Below are positions 56,001-64,000 of a stretch of 64,000 nt of DNA, piece after piece. The DNA is from Phoronis australis (taxonomy: Eukaryota > Phoronida > Phoronidae), in NCBI GenBank assembly GCA_002633005.1, contig NMRA01000075.1:65615-129614 (forward strand), written 5' to 3'. Both the position numbers and the translations under genes were made by a program. Position 1 is the first letter of the stretch. Each line of letters starts with the position of its first letter. Below the pieces are notes generated by a model. It was not told where the DNA came from. It did no database searches and saw nothing but the letters and a program-made list of their open reading frames with translations.

Positions 56001-58154
56001 ATTAAGGAACTCAGAAGAAACAGAGAGAAAGTTGCCACTAGGGGGCACAGCAAAAGTCAGATTGATCTGAAACTAGCCACCACCTGGTATCAGTCTCATA
56101 GGAACACATCCTCCAAATGTCGTTATGATCCTGTAAGAGGTTAAAGAGATCAGCAGCGAAGACCCGATGCCCAGACACAGATGATGGCAATATGCACATA
56201 TGTATATGTGGGCACATAAAAACCTATTGAATTCATGAGCTCCATGTTTTTTCACAATCGGTAAACCAACCCTTAAACAAGTTTGGAAGTCAGCACAGTG
56301 AAAGTGTCTTACATGTCACACTTGAATTCACATCAAATATTGACCTGCACATGTCGTAACTGATATTGCATGAACACATTTATCTGCAGAAATAATGCGT
56401 CAAATTAATTGTTCACAAAATTTCTTCGAGAGAAGTTATTCACTCAAACATTCGACTTTTTACTTTTTGCTCGTCACTTCGCCAATTGCATTGTTACCTA
56501 GCAGTGTGCTCATGAACTAAAGCATTCACTTCCCTCATTGGTTGGCATTCGAGTCACTTCATGGTGTTATTGGGTCAAATAATGAGGTTAGAAGATGGCA
56601 GACGAATTGATTAGAAGAAGGTGAAAATTGTCGAAATATGAGCAGTTAAGACTGTTTGCATTTTTCTAAACGTGTCAAGGGAATTTGATTTGATTAGCCC
56701 TCCGGTGCTCCTTCAGCTCTGTTTAAGAGTACAACTATAATAATTATACAAAGAGAAGTGGGTAAGGTGCTACTGGCCTTTGAACCGAAGACGACATACC
56801 ATGGATTCAAGCATAAAATAATGCACGGTAGAAATTCAAATCATAACACACTAACCCTTAGACTACATTTTGAAGGTCGCTTTTCTGGACTGATGACATG
56901 GGCTTCAGAAAACAGCTTTTCTTGATCACCATCATAGTATCTGAAAGACACACAGAGCAGAGTTACACCTAGACCTCCCTAACAGGTTCACAACTTCATT
57001 GCTAACGACCTTACATGCAACCTATGAAATCTAACCGTATCTTACGAAAGACAATGGTAAAGTTTTAGTGCCTAATTTCAAGAATCACTTTCACCCATTG
57101 ATAGGCATGCAATAATTAGTAATTACCAGGTTCTTAAAATCTAGGATCACTAAAAGTGTCTATTGCTCTATGATCAGAACAGGTTAAAGAAGAGTTTCGA
57201 ATTTTGACTTTGTGAAAATTTGCTTTTGAATTTAAATTTCATTGTCCTCTGCGTGATTGAACCATTTCTTTTTCCAAAAGATAAGAATGTATATTTGCAA
57301 GTTCCAATACTGATACAATGGTATCCTTCATACAGTAAGCAGCATTCAGAAACATTTGATTTCAAAGCAAGAAAACAATTATTTCAAACTCATAATGGAT
57401 GACCTATTTATAATTTTAATTTTCTTCTCTCTGAGATTGTCCATGTTTTAAGTTTGACATTGAAATCTAACACTTCACATAACCTGAAAATTGATTCAAG
57501 TAGTGCTTCGTAATATATTACCTTTCCATTAACTTTTCCTTGTCCCATTTGAAATGGTTTAACAATATACGGGTTATTGTTGCTGGAAGCTGAAACAAAA
57601 TAAAAAGGGATGAAAACACAAAAGTTGGTACACACAAGCCATTTCAATTCAGAAGTGTGCAATCTAAACAAAAAATAGAGCATAAGCAATGTATTACTCC
57701 TGGAAAACAATACTGAATTGAATATGCTTCTTACAAACTGAACAAGCAATCCAATTGCATGTGCCCAAATTCATACCAAATAAAACAACCCAGATCAACT
57801 ATTAGCGAAATAGAAAGTCAAAGTGGCCACAAAATCTGGGTCCAGATTGAGAACGTCATTTGCCTTGATGATTCATCTCCAAGGCGAACCAGTCGCTTGA
57901 CTGTAATTTAAAGGCAAATAGCCCGTTCGCATACATACCTCGACGACATTATTGACATCTTTGATGCAGTCAACCATTCGCTGGACAATCATTTCTGGTG
58001 ACAAAACTTCGTAAGGAAAGTCTTCGTTGTCTTGTCTTTCGCTGGCGCTGCAGCTGGGTTCTGCTTCCATTCCGTCCACAAAGTGGTCGTCCCCATTATC
58101 ACTGGCTCCGTTTTCGGAATCATCATCATACATCACTTCGTCTTCTGAGTCCAT
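43959..58154 (-). CDS. ARIH1: Ariadne-1 RBR E3 ubiquitin-protein ligase, complete, 14 exons
   Basis: Fourteen exons join without a phase conflict: 58154-57939, 57589-57522, 56940-56856, 55310-55233, 52982-52890, 51845-51723, 50503-50397, 49787-49673, 49320-49190, 48644-48587, 47677-47594, 47077-46901, 45662-45550, 44046-43959, giving 511 residues. Order: acidic N-terminus (1-45), UBA-like helices (about 50-115), RING1 (Cys139, 142, 156, His158, Cys161, 164, 184, 189), IBR (about 222-285), Rcat/RING2 with catalytic Cys310 in [10 protein letters not shown], and the C-terminal Ariadne domain (about 340-511). Ariadne-1 takes ubiquitin from UbcH7-type E2s via RING1 onto the Rcat cysteine and primes substrates of neddylated cullin-RING ligases; the Ariadne domain holds it inactive until then. 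It is slightly shorter than the vertebrate protein, mainly because the Gly-rich N-terminal stretch is missing. All zinc ligands I could check are present. ARIH1 rather than ARIH2 is supported by the near-identical IBR-Rcat linker [20 protein letters not shown]. Confidence 0.97.
44916..45554. repeat. 319-bp direct duplication separated by a single N
   Basis: 44,916-45,234 and 45,236-45,554 are the same sequence with only three substitutions I could find. The copies are separated by one N (45,235) and both end at the same point inside ARIH1 exon 13 (GATA). Each contains the terminal part of the module repeat family (GACGGCATAATGCGTCCACA, hairpin TATAAATATGTGG). The pattern suggests two overlapping haplotype contigs placed end to end rather than a real duplication. 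Confidence 0.9.
45550..45662 (-). CDS. ARIH1: ARIH1 exon 13
   Basis: Encodes [20 protein letters not shown], then [14 protein letters not shown]. The donor GTAAGT and four exon bases are also present in a duplicated copy ending at 45,234 (see the tandem duplication entry). Confidence 0.95.
46901..47077 (-). CDS. ARIH1: ARIH1 exon 12, followed by a GC donor
   Basis: Encodes [19 protein letters not shown], then [20 protein letters not shown] and [15 protein letters not shown]. The following intron begins GAG/GCAAGT, a GC-AG intron with otherwise perfect donor consensus. No GT donor fits the frame here. Confidence 0.95.
47594..47677 (-). CDS. ARIH1: ARIH1 exon 11
   Basis: Encodes [20 protein letters not shown] and QSLKFEHK, an Ariadne-domain helix. 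Donor GTAAAG. 28 codons, phase 0 at both ends. Confidence 0.95.
48587..48644 (-). CDS. ARIH1: ARIH1 exon 10
   Basis: Encodes [20 protein letters not shown], the start of the Ariadne domain. Donor GTAATG, phase 0. Confidence 0.93.
48710..48788. repeat. Short foldback element, copy in ARIH1 intron 9
   Basis: AGGGTTGCACATCTTGAGAA and CCA pair with TGG and TTCTCAAAATGTGCGACCCT. The loop is CCACTGAATAATGGGCACCG, the same core as H3 and the 25,922 and 55,397 copies. It lies between exons 9 and 10, about 65 bases upstream of exon 10 in transcript terms. Confidence 0.8.
49190..49320 (-). CDS. ARIH1: ARIH1 exon 9: Rcat (RING2) domain with catalytic cysteine
   Basis: Encodes [40 protein letters not shown] and SS. 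Cys310 in GGCNH is the predicted ubiquitin-thioester residue. Donor GTACGT splits a Trp codon, phase 2. Confidence 0.97.
49673..49787 (-). CDS. ARIH1: ARIH1 exon 8: end of IBR and IBR-Rcat linker
   Basis: Encodes [20 protein letters not shown] and [19 protein letters not shown]. It holds the remaining IBR ligands (Cys257, Cys260, His265, Cys270) and the helical linker. Donor GTAGGT, phase 0. Confidence 0.95.
50397..50503 (-). CDS. ARIH1: ARIH1 exon 7: IBR domain
   Basis: Encodes [19 protein letters not shown], then [13 protein letters not shown]. It supplies the first four IBR zinc ligands (Cys229, 234, 250, 252). Donor GTAAGT, phase 2. Confidence 0.95.
51190..51705. repeat. Minisatellite array in ARIH1 intron 6
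   Basis: Two units of about 117 bp (GTACAAGAACCCCAGG at 51,194 and GTACAGGAACCCCAGG near 51,310) lead into four units of alternating 58 and 62 bp with GGGGTGGCTGACTCACCC at about 51,443, 51,501, 51,563 and 51,621. The array ends in short repeats of ACAGTGCACATGTGAACAGG. The higher-order period is about 120 bp. It stops 18 bases from exon 6. Confidence 0.9.
51723..51845 (-). CDS. ARIH1: ARIH1 exon 6: end of RING1 and linker helix
   Basis: Encodes [19 protein letters not shown], then [14 protein letters not shown]. Cys184 and Cys189 complete RING1. A minisatellite ends 18 bases beyond its donor (GTGAGT). Confidence 0.95.
52890..52982 (-). CDS. ARIH1: ARIH1 exon 5: RING1 core
   Basis: Encodes [20 protein letters not shown] and [11 protein letters not shown] with Cys156, His158, Cys161 and Cys164. 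Acceptor CTTGCAG, donor GTAAAT. 31 codons. Confidence 0.95.
53317..53560 (+). repeat. Possible tRNA-derived SINE
   Basis: GGGGTTCGAGTCCC near 53,366 matches the tRNA B box (GGTTCGANTCC), and an A-box-like TGCGATAGGTGCCCG lies about 35 bases upstream, the spacing of a tRNA-type polymerase III promoter. The downstream part (CGGGAGGACTTAAAAAAAA) resembles the inner region of the MITE at 14,772. It is not a functional tRNA: the acceptor stem does not pair. Confidence 0.4.
55233..55310 (-). CDS. ARIH1: ARIH1 exon 4: first RING1 cysteine pair
   Basis: A 26-codon exon: [20 protein letters not shown] then LTIPVG. It carries CEIC (Cys139, Cys142), the first RING1 zinc ligands. Acceptor TATTGCAG, donor GGG/GTAAGT. 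It is easily missed, since it is short and sits in a 3.9 kb repeat-rich gap between exons 3 and 5. Confidence 0.92.
55397..55470. repeat. Short foldback element, copy in ARIH1 intron 3
   Basis: ACAGGGTTCCCAGATTTTGA and GAA pair with TTCTCAGAATTTGGGACCTC and TGT; the loop contains CCCGTTATTCAGTG. It lies 87 bases upstream of exon 4 in transcript terms. Confidence 0.75.
55571..56222. repeat. Module repeat family copy in ARIH1 intron 3 (four modules)
   Basis: Boxes lie at 55,575 (CCACTAGATGGCAC), near 55,762 (degenerate), at about 55,904 (CCACCAGGGGCTAC) and at 56,035 (CCACTAGGGGGCAC). Most are followed by ATCCATCC-like and TTTCATGAAAACC-like blocks, and the copy ends with GATGATGGCAATATGC and the hairpin-containing ATATGTGGGCACATAAAAA. 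The GGAC array is almost lost. Confidence 0.75.
56856..56940 (-). CDS. ARIH1: ARIH1 exon 3
   Basis: Encodes [20 protein letters not shown], then KRPSKCSLR. It ends phase 0 at GTTAGT, a slightly weak donor. Confidence 0.9.
57522..57589 (-). CDS. ARIH1: ARIH1 exon 2
   Basis: Encodes [20 protein letters not shown] and ME of the UBA-like domain. The acceptor is TGTTTCAG and the donor GTAATA, phase 2. Confidence 0.95.
57939..58154 (-). CDS. ARIH1: ARIH1 exon 1: acidic N-terminus and start of UBA-like domain
   Basis: Starts [16 protein letters not shown], the MDS-acidic start typical of Ariadne-1, and ends [26 protein letters not shown] before GTATGT. 72 codons, phase 0. Confidence 0.95.
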
Positions 58155-59169
58155 GTTTCAATTTTTATCGATATTTTTTTCAGATTATGCCAAAAAATCC
58201 CCATTCATAAGAGCGCCCCTCTTTTTACCGTCCACTCCACCATTCGTGTTTATGTCTATGACGTCATTCACGAGTAACGACTTGGAGCTGTGATGAGCTT
58301 CTGGGGAATGTTTTCAATATTTTGCACTTTTTATCCCAACAATATGTTAAAATCCACAGCACAAAGAACAATTTTATTTTTTAATCTGTTCAGTGATCAC
58401 AAAATCGTACAGTTTCTTTTGTTACTTTTCCTGCAAACCACTTATTATCTCCTGCACTAAAGAACACCATTGCAACAAACCGATAGATAGTGCTGTCGTA
58501 GAAAAGCCAATTGGCGTTCAAGGCCTAGGCAGGCGCGAAGTTTTACCTCACGTATAAGGTTAACAAACTTGAAGTACCCTGAGATTTGTTAGTCTTTACC
58601 CATGATCTAAAACTAATCTCAATGCCTCTCTGATGTAAAACAGAGTAAACATACACAAGTAATAACTTGATTTAGTAGTATTGAAAAGAAATTTCAATTG
58701 AAAGACAAAAATGTTTCCTTCGCCAATTCTAATGGCAAATGATGAACTCAGACATCAGAGACCGTAGAACGGGCCTAAAACTTAATTAGGAACCGTGAGT
58801 GTAGGTGTAAAAAAGTACATTTCGCCGTTCTGGCTGGTTTGTGTTTTTGCCGATTCCTAATAAGTGTAGCCGGGGAGTCTTCAATAGGGAGTGGCTGTCA
58901 CTGAGTTATATAATTGCCTGTGGAGCTACAAAAAGCTCTTTCCTGCGATTTTCACTAATTCAGAACAGTAGTTCGGCACAGTGCATCGTTGAAAGGACAC
59001 TGAACTTTGTTTTGATGATTTCAACCACAAGCCTAGTTCTATCACTTCTAAGCATGCATCCGTGGCCTCACTAGTCGAATGACTGAAGCGCAGAAATCCG
59101 AACCTAAAGAATAGTAAGGCACACTCCTTGGGTGACATGGTGTGGGTGGATCGACTTTCGTCACACTGC

Positions 59170-59370
59170 CGTGTAAATGCCTCAGCGTAAGTTAGGCTTG
59201 ACCGTTTAGCAGGCTTTGAAAGGAGTTTTCAAATTTTCCCCCAAACTTTCGAGGGTTGTCGGGCATTGAGCATTTGAAGAATTGCCCGGGACGGACAAGT
59301 TATTTTTAATACCTGCAAATAGGTCAAAATCCGGTTTGGTATCCTTTTAAATACCCGGGGTTGAGACGTT
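59170..59370. repeat. Dispersed repeat, relative of 19,440-19,630
   Basis: Same orientation and block order as the copy at 19,440, with a small insertion near 59,235. It lies upstream of ARIH1. Confidence 0.6.
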
Positions 59371-60478
59371 CGGAGTAGATATGTAGCAGTATCGTATACC
59401 TACTGAAGGCGGGACTGAGGATTTGCAGTGTCACGATGAATTATTTCAACGAGTACATAATTGGGGAAACTCTCGTTGTTCAACTGATGTGGCCTTTAAG
59501 TTGCACACCGGAAATAAATAATAAACCGTTGCCTGCGTTCGGTGGAAGTAATTTATTTAGACTATCATCCAATTGTCCTAGAAGCTAGATTCATGAGTTT
59601 AGACTACTTGCCGCTGTAAACTTAAACTAGAACTGAGCCGATGATAAGTGATCTACTATTGGTCTTGTTTAAAGCTGGTACTTCTCGGTTGTTGCTGCAT
59701 GGAGATCATGTTTGTCGGGAACTTAAAACGACATGCCGTGGTAGTTCAATTTGTAAACTTGGTTTCAAGCAAAAACGAACTTGGGCCTAAGTTCTTTCCG
59801 TACGTGGTCTCACAAATTAAAAACTATTTTCGTTACAGAAGTACCAGCCGTTTATAGCCGCTGCTTATTTTTTGAATTCTATAATGAACAGGCTAACGCA
59901 AGGAATTCAGCTGTCGGCGACGGTGCGGTACTACTAGACGCTTGTCAAGAATATGTCAATAGCTTATATGTATGACAACCGAAGCACATGAGTATATCGC
60001 CATCCTTTAAATCGTAATGATATTTCATCGGTGCCGGATAATTATTATCCGCTGGTATCCACGGTACAATTAGTTGGGCCTAGGATCAAACGTAGGAACT
60101 GGATAAGGATACTTTACACTGAAGACAGCAGAGCTCACACAAAACACAAGTCGGGTTTAATTTGTAACCACTTGGCCTCCAAAGTGATCATATATCGTTT
60201 GAAAGAAAGTAGCTTCATTTCTAAAGGGTCGACTTTGAAAGCGGCACATTTCGACAATTTTTATGTGTGAAACAATTATATTACTACCGGTACGTGACAG
60301 CATATATACGGTACAAGAAATATATCAAAGTTGTCGGCTGAATGCTAAGGAAGTTGCTTTTTTGCAGACACACTTTTCGAGTGAAATTTCAAGTGTTTAC
60401 TTTAGAAGTCTATGGTGTACGTAAAACGTACTATTACCCACAGAACCCGCATTACCTGGCTTTGTTTGTATTAGTATG

Positions 60479-60727
60479 CTAGCACGCAACCAGCCTAAAA
60501 TATGAGAGGTTCGAATTTTTGAGAACTGGACCTTTTACTGAGATTCATGCGATACGTTCAGAGCTATGGATTGTGCATTCGCCAAATTTTGGTAGTTCCT
60601 GCCTTTTTAGTGGACTTTTGTCTCGCTTTAAACTTTTTACGGTGTTTTTGTTTTTCCGAGGCGGACCTTTTTGCCCACTCGCCTAACGGGGGGGNTCGGC
60701 CCCCCCTCCCCGCCCTGGGTGCGCTCA
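60479..60727. mobile_element. MITE with TGCGCGCACCCAG-like termini, copy 3
   Basis: Left end TGCTAGCACGCAACCAGCC, right end CCCTGGGTGCGCTCA. The internal GATACGTTCAGAGCTATG block is identical to copy 2. A single N at 60,695 lies in a G/C homopolymer region. Confidence 0.65.
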
Positions 60728-61923
60728 TGATATGAATGCATCAGGAGATCCATTGCCGCGCGTGGTTTCCTTCTGTGCTTGTGAAGAATTAATATGAATT
60801 TCGCGCTTACTCCCTTCCCGTACTGACAGGGGCAAACCCAGGTGGCGACCAGACCGCAAGGTGCGAAATTGACAACAGGGGAATTGTACGTAGCGGTGGC
60901 TACCGTGGACTAACATGAATTTGACAAAGTCAAATTGTTTGTGCCTTCTTACGGGTCCGGATTTTAGAAAAGTGTTTGTCGAGATTGGAGTTTGCATCCC
61001 GAATGCCCATTCATACTTTTTAAAAAAACAATCTGTTCCGGCGGTTATCCGGCATTGCATCAAAAACCGAGTGATGGTTACCTCGTCTCCTTATGCGCAA
61101 TGAATCTGAATGTGTGGTGTGCATGGAAAGTTTCAAAATGTCAATTGGAAAACCAAGAAAACGAGTTTTCCTGGCTAAAGCAAACCTCGGCGATATGTGG
61201 GACACAAATGATTTACCTTACTTGCTATGCACACAATAATGAGAGTATATAATGCGACTGCATATTGGACTTGACGTCCAAGTTCAGTTTAATTTTAAGT
61301 TTGCTGTTTTATATTATTTTTAATCAAAGTGCTCATATGCTCTTGGCACCCTTCGGTCATGGTAGATCAATATGTTAAGTGATGTGTCAACGCTCCCAAT
61401 TAGGGGTACTCCATGAGTTTTGACGAGGGTGCCGTTAGATACCCACCTTGAGAGCGCCCATAGCAAAAATGTTTTGTACTGTTTGTAAACGGTACCAAAT
61501 ACTCTTTACATCACTACTGAACTATAAGAACTGATTGAACTGAAACATTCTAAAAACCCTTCTGATGACTCAAATAAATTGAAACCCTTCCGTAGAACAC
61601 TGAATCAACAATAAACTTTTCAGTGTCGGAAAAGGCACAGCTCGAATAGAATCGGGACAAGATGCGGATAAACGCACCCACCACGTGACAGTTGCTTGTC
61701 CAGTGTATACACCCGGTTATTAACATTATTCCACGCACTGGGCAACACTCGCTGAACTGCATTACGGCTTATCCGACGGCAGATACAAATCCGCCTCCCA
61801 TTGCAAAAACTGGTCTCAAATTGTTCCTTAATCAAATCAGAGGTAACTTCAGTTTTTCCAAATGACTGACAGTGCGTTATTTCTGGAGACAAGGTGGCTT
61901 TTAAATCATGACAGGTCACTTTA

Positions 61924-62073
61924 CAGGGGCGGATTCAGGATTTTGAGTTGAAGAGGCTGGACAGGATTTTGCTGTCAGACATTTGCAACCCCCGTATTGC
62001 CAAATGGAATCTGGGAGAAATTTAGGGGGGGCATGGCCCCCTTGCCACACCCGCCCCTTAAATCCACCACTGC
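61924..62073. mobile_element. Short MITE with CAGGGGCGGATTCAGG terminus
   Basis: Left end CAGGGGCGGATTCAGGATTT, right end AAATCCACCACTG, with the strand-symmetric centre GGGGGGGCATGGCCCCCTTG. About 150 bp, non-coding. Elements with this kind of CAGxGGCGGAT terminus are common in invertebrate genomes. Confidence 0.6.
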
Positions 62074-64000
62074 TTCATGCGCCGAGCCGTTCCAAGGAAT
62101 AACAAACTGGCAATTATTTGCAAGTCCAGAAAGCACCTTTTATTTGAATAAGGAACGATTTGAAACCAATTTTAAGGTTATAGGTGGTCTATAAACTCAA
62201 AAGTTCGCTTTCCAACGGAAAGCGGGGCATACCTGTTAAAACAAAATGTTCGAATACATTAAACGTCGGCAAGTAAAAGTCATTCCGTCAGAACTGCACA
62301 ATGAGGTTCAAAATACGAAAAGGCGAAGAGTCAAAAGCAATTTAGATCTAACCTGGCTTGGCTGGGTATTCTCCTAGGATCGTTTAACTTTCTGGACCAA
62401 AATAACCTCTGGTGTCAAAATGTCCCCAAGTACCCTCATAACGGATTTTACGACAAAATATCCTACGATAGAGCTGATTTATATATCATATCTTTCAGGA
62501 ACCCCCCATAGTTTGAGTGTGTTCCTCTGGATTGCATTACGAAAACATGCCAGATGATGGAGTATATACCAGATAATTTATAGAATACCACTTTTGCAAA
62601 TTGTAGCCATGTCAAGGGCATATAGTACTTGATAGCCAGATTCCACGCTGTTGCATTGCCACAGTGTTTTTAGTCATGAGACATCTGCGCAAAAATGACG
62701 AGAAAAATATCAATCAACTTGCAACTTTATGCACACAATAATGTCAACACTACCACTACTAGGAAAATAGAAATGTCACGTGACTAAAAATGGTTGCAAT
62801 ACACTGGCCACAAAAGATGTTTAACAACGCCGCTAACGTTAAATATTTTTTTTTCTTCGGAGTGTTTCCATGGATTTTAGTATTTTAGGACATTTCGTTG
62901 CTGTTGACTATTCTGGTTAGCTTTCCCTGTTTGTAAAAGTACAGGCTAGGTAGGACCCTAGAAAAATTTCCAAATCTGGCTAAATTTGGAACATCCCTAG
63001 ACTGGTGCGCTTCAGTTGGGGCAAGAATTCTGTTATGGAACAGGAAGAACGAAATCTATCACAACCTAAGTGACCCATCTCTTCAGTGGCTGCCATTTTG
63101 TAAGTCAATCGCGGTGAGCTCAGGAGCATTCGCACAAAACACTCGCCTTTCAAACAGGTGATTTTGCGAGGTCGTACACTATCTTGCTTTTTCACACATT
63201 CTTGGGTTTGCCAACTGCATCCCTGGCCAACTCAATACAATGTGACCTAGCTTGCTCGAGCTAAAACATTAGGTTAAGCACTGCTTTCATTTGAAATAAT
63301 TACGCATGTTCTATTCAGTGAAAATGGCAATTAATACAATTAAATAGGTTTATTTAATAGACATGTGACATCGAACTATTATGATTTATGCTGCCTTGTA
63401 TCCGAAGGTGAGGAATTAACTAAATTTTAGTGCAAAACATCTTTCACATACAACAGTTAAGAAACAAGTCAACAAATATTTTTGTCTCGTTAAGACAATG
63501 GCACGTGAAAATATTCCATCTATGTTTCCCACCAACGTCTACAAGTTAGATGCCTTTGTAGAAAAATTGTCAATTTTTTAAATTACTGAACGCACTTTTC
63601 ACTGTTACACTGTTACCAGTCGCAGAACAGTAAAAGTGTTTCAGTATGCAGTAATGCCACAACAGCGACGGAATTCTCACTAGATCTATTCCTTTTTATA
63701 ACCCAAGGCAATGAGACAAATGTCAAGTTTGCCTTTTTTTTGCCAAATCACATAAGAATAAATACTCTCAACAAATCATTCATGGTACCAGTGATATCAG
63801 GCAGAATCTCAAAGGGACACTATCGGTAAGGAAAGTTATTTACCAAGATGAGTATCAGCACGGAATAGGACATGTCACCCCGTGGTCACAGTCCAACACT
63901 CGGCTGGTGGAGCTAGACCACACTCAATAAATTCCATATTTAACTTGTAAAATCAAATGGCTGGCAGACAATGACGAGAATTGCCAATTTGTAATGACCT

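Larger units (their letters stand above)
58155..64000. other. Region upstream of ARIH1, no gene recognised
   Basis: Contains the presumed ARIH1 promoter (no defined element seen), a dispersed repeat (59,170-59,370), MITE copy 3 (60,479-60,727) and a short MITE at 61,924-62,073. ORFs here (for example 60,725-61,063 minus, 61,620-61,919 minus) lack any family resemblance. I see nothing in 62,080-64,000. Confidence 0.6.

Noticed and set aside
58155-58300. ARIH1 core promoter
   Set aside because: No TATA box or initiator that stands out from background, so the transcription start cannot be placed from sequence alone.
60725-61063. 112-codon minus-strand ORF upstream of ARIH1
   Set aside because: No domain, and it starts within the edge of a MITE. 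Likely chance.

Overview
This is animal nuclear DNA. Coding exons are short, with GT-AG (once GC-AG) introns in consistent phases, and they are separated by AT-rich introns full of degraded transposable elements. Gene content (an Ariadne-1 RBR ubiquitin ligase, a basigin-family glycoprotein, an orphan Ig-superfamily receptor) and intron-rich structure suit an invertebrate deuterostome such as a hemichordate or cephalochordate. The sequence does not settle the species. Five single N bases look like assembly joins.

Layout. (1) About 592-18,541, plus strand: the 3' part of an Ig-superfamily transmembrane receptor gene. Eleven exons encode four Ig-like domains, one membrane span and a cytoplasmic tail with a duplicated MSSRRY motif; the 5' end lies outside the window. 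(2) 18,542-23,670: intergenic, between two convergent genes, rich in foldback and module repeats. (3) 23,671-38,952, minus strand: a complete nine-exon, three-Ig basigin-like gene (367 residues). (4) 38,953-43,958: intergenic, with one small unidentified minus-strand ORF. (5) 43,959-58,154, minus strand: a complete 14-exon ARIH1 orthologue (511 residues) with RING1, IBR and catalytic Rcat domains intact. (6) 58,155-64,000: no recognisable gene, several repeat fragments.

The three genes are not an operon, and nothing here links them in one pathway. The receptor and the basigin-like protein are both single-pass Ig glycoproteins lying tail to tail; ARIH1 is a cytosolic E3 that works with cullin-RING ligases. 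The best material outside the genes is in the repeats. One family is built from modules of about 140 bp that begin with a box matching the CTCF core consensus (four exact matches). A second is a family of short hairpin elements, three of which cluster beside the first basigin exon. There are also a foldback element of tandem AT-rich units, a mobile element that supplies the stop codon of an alternative receptor tail, and a duplicated segment at an ARIH1 splice donor that is probably an assembly error.
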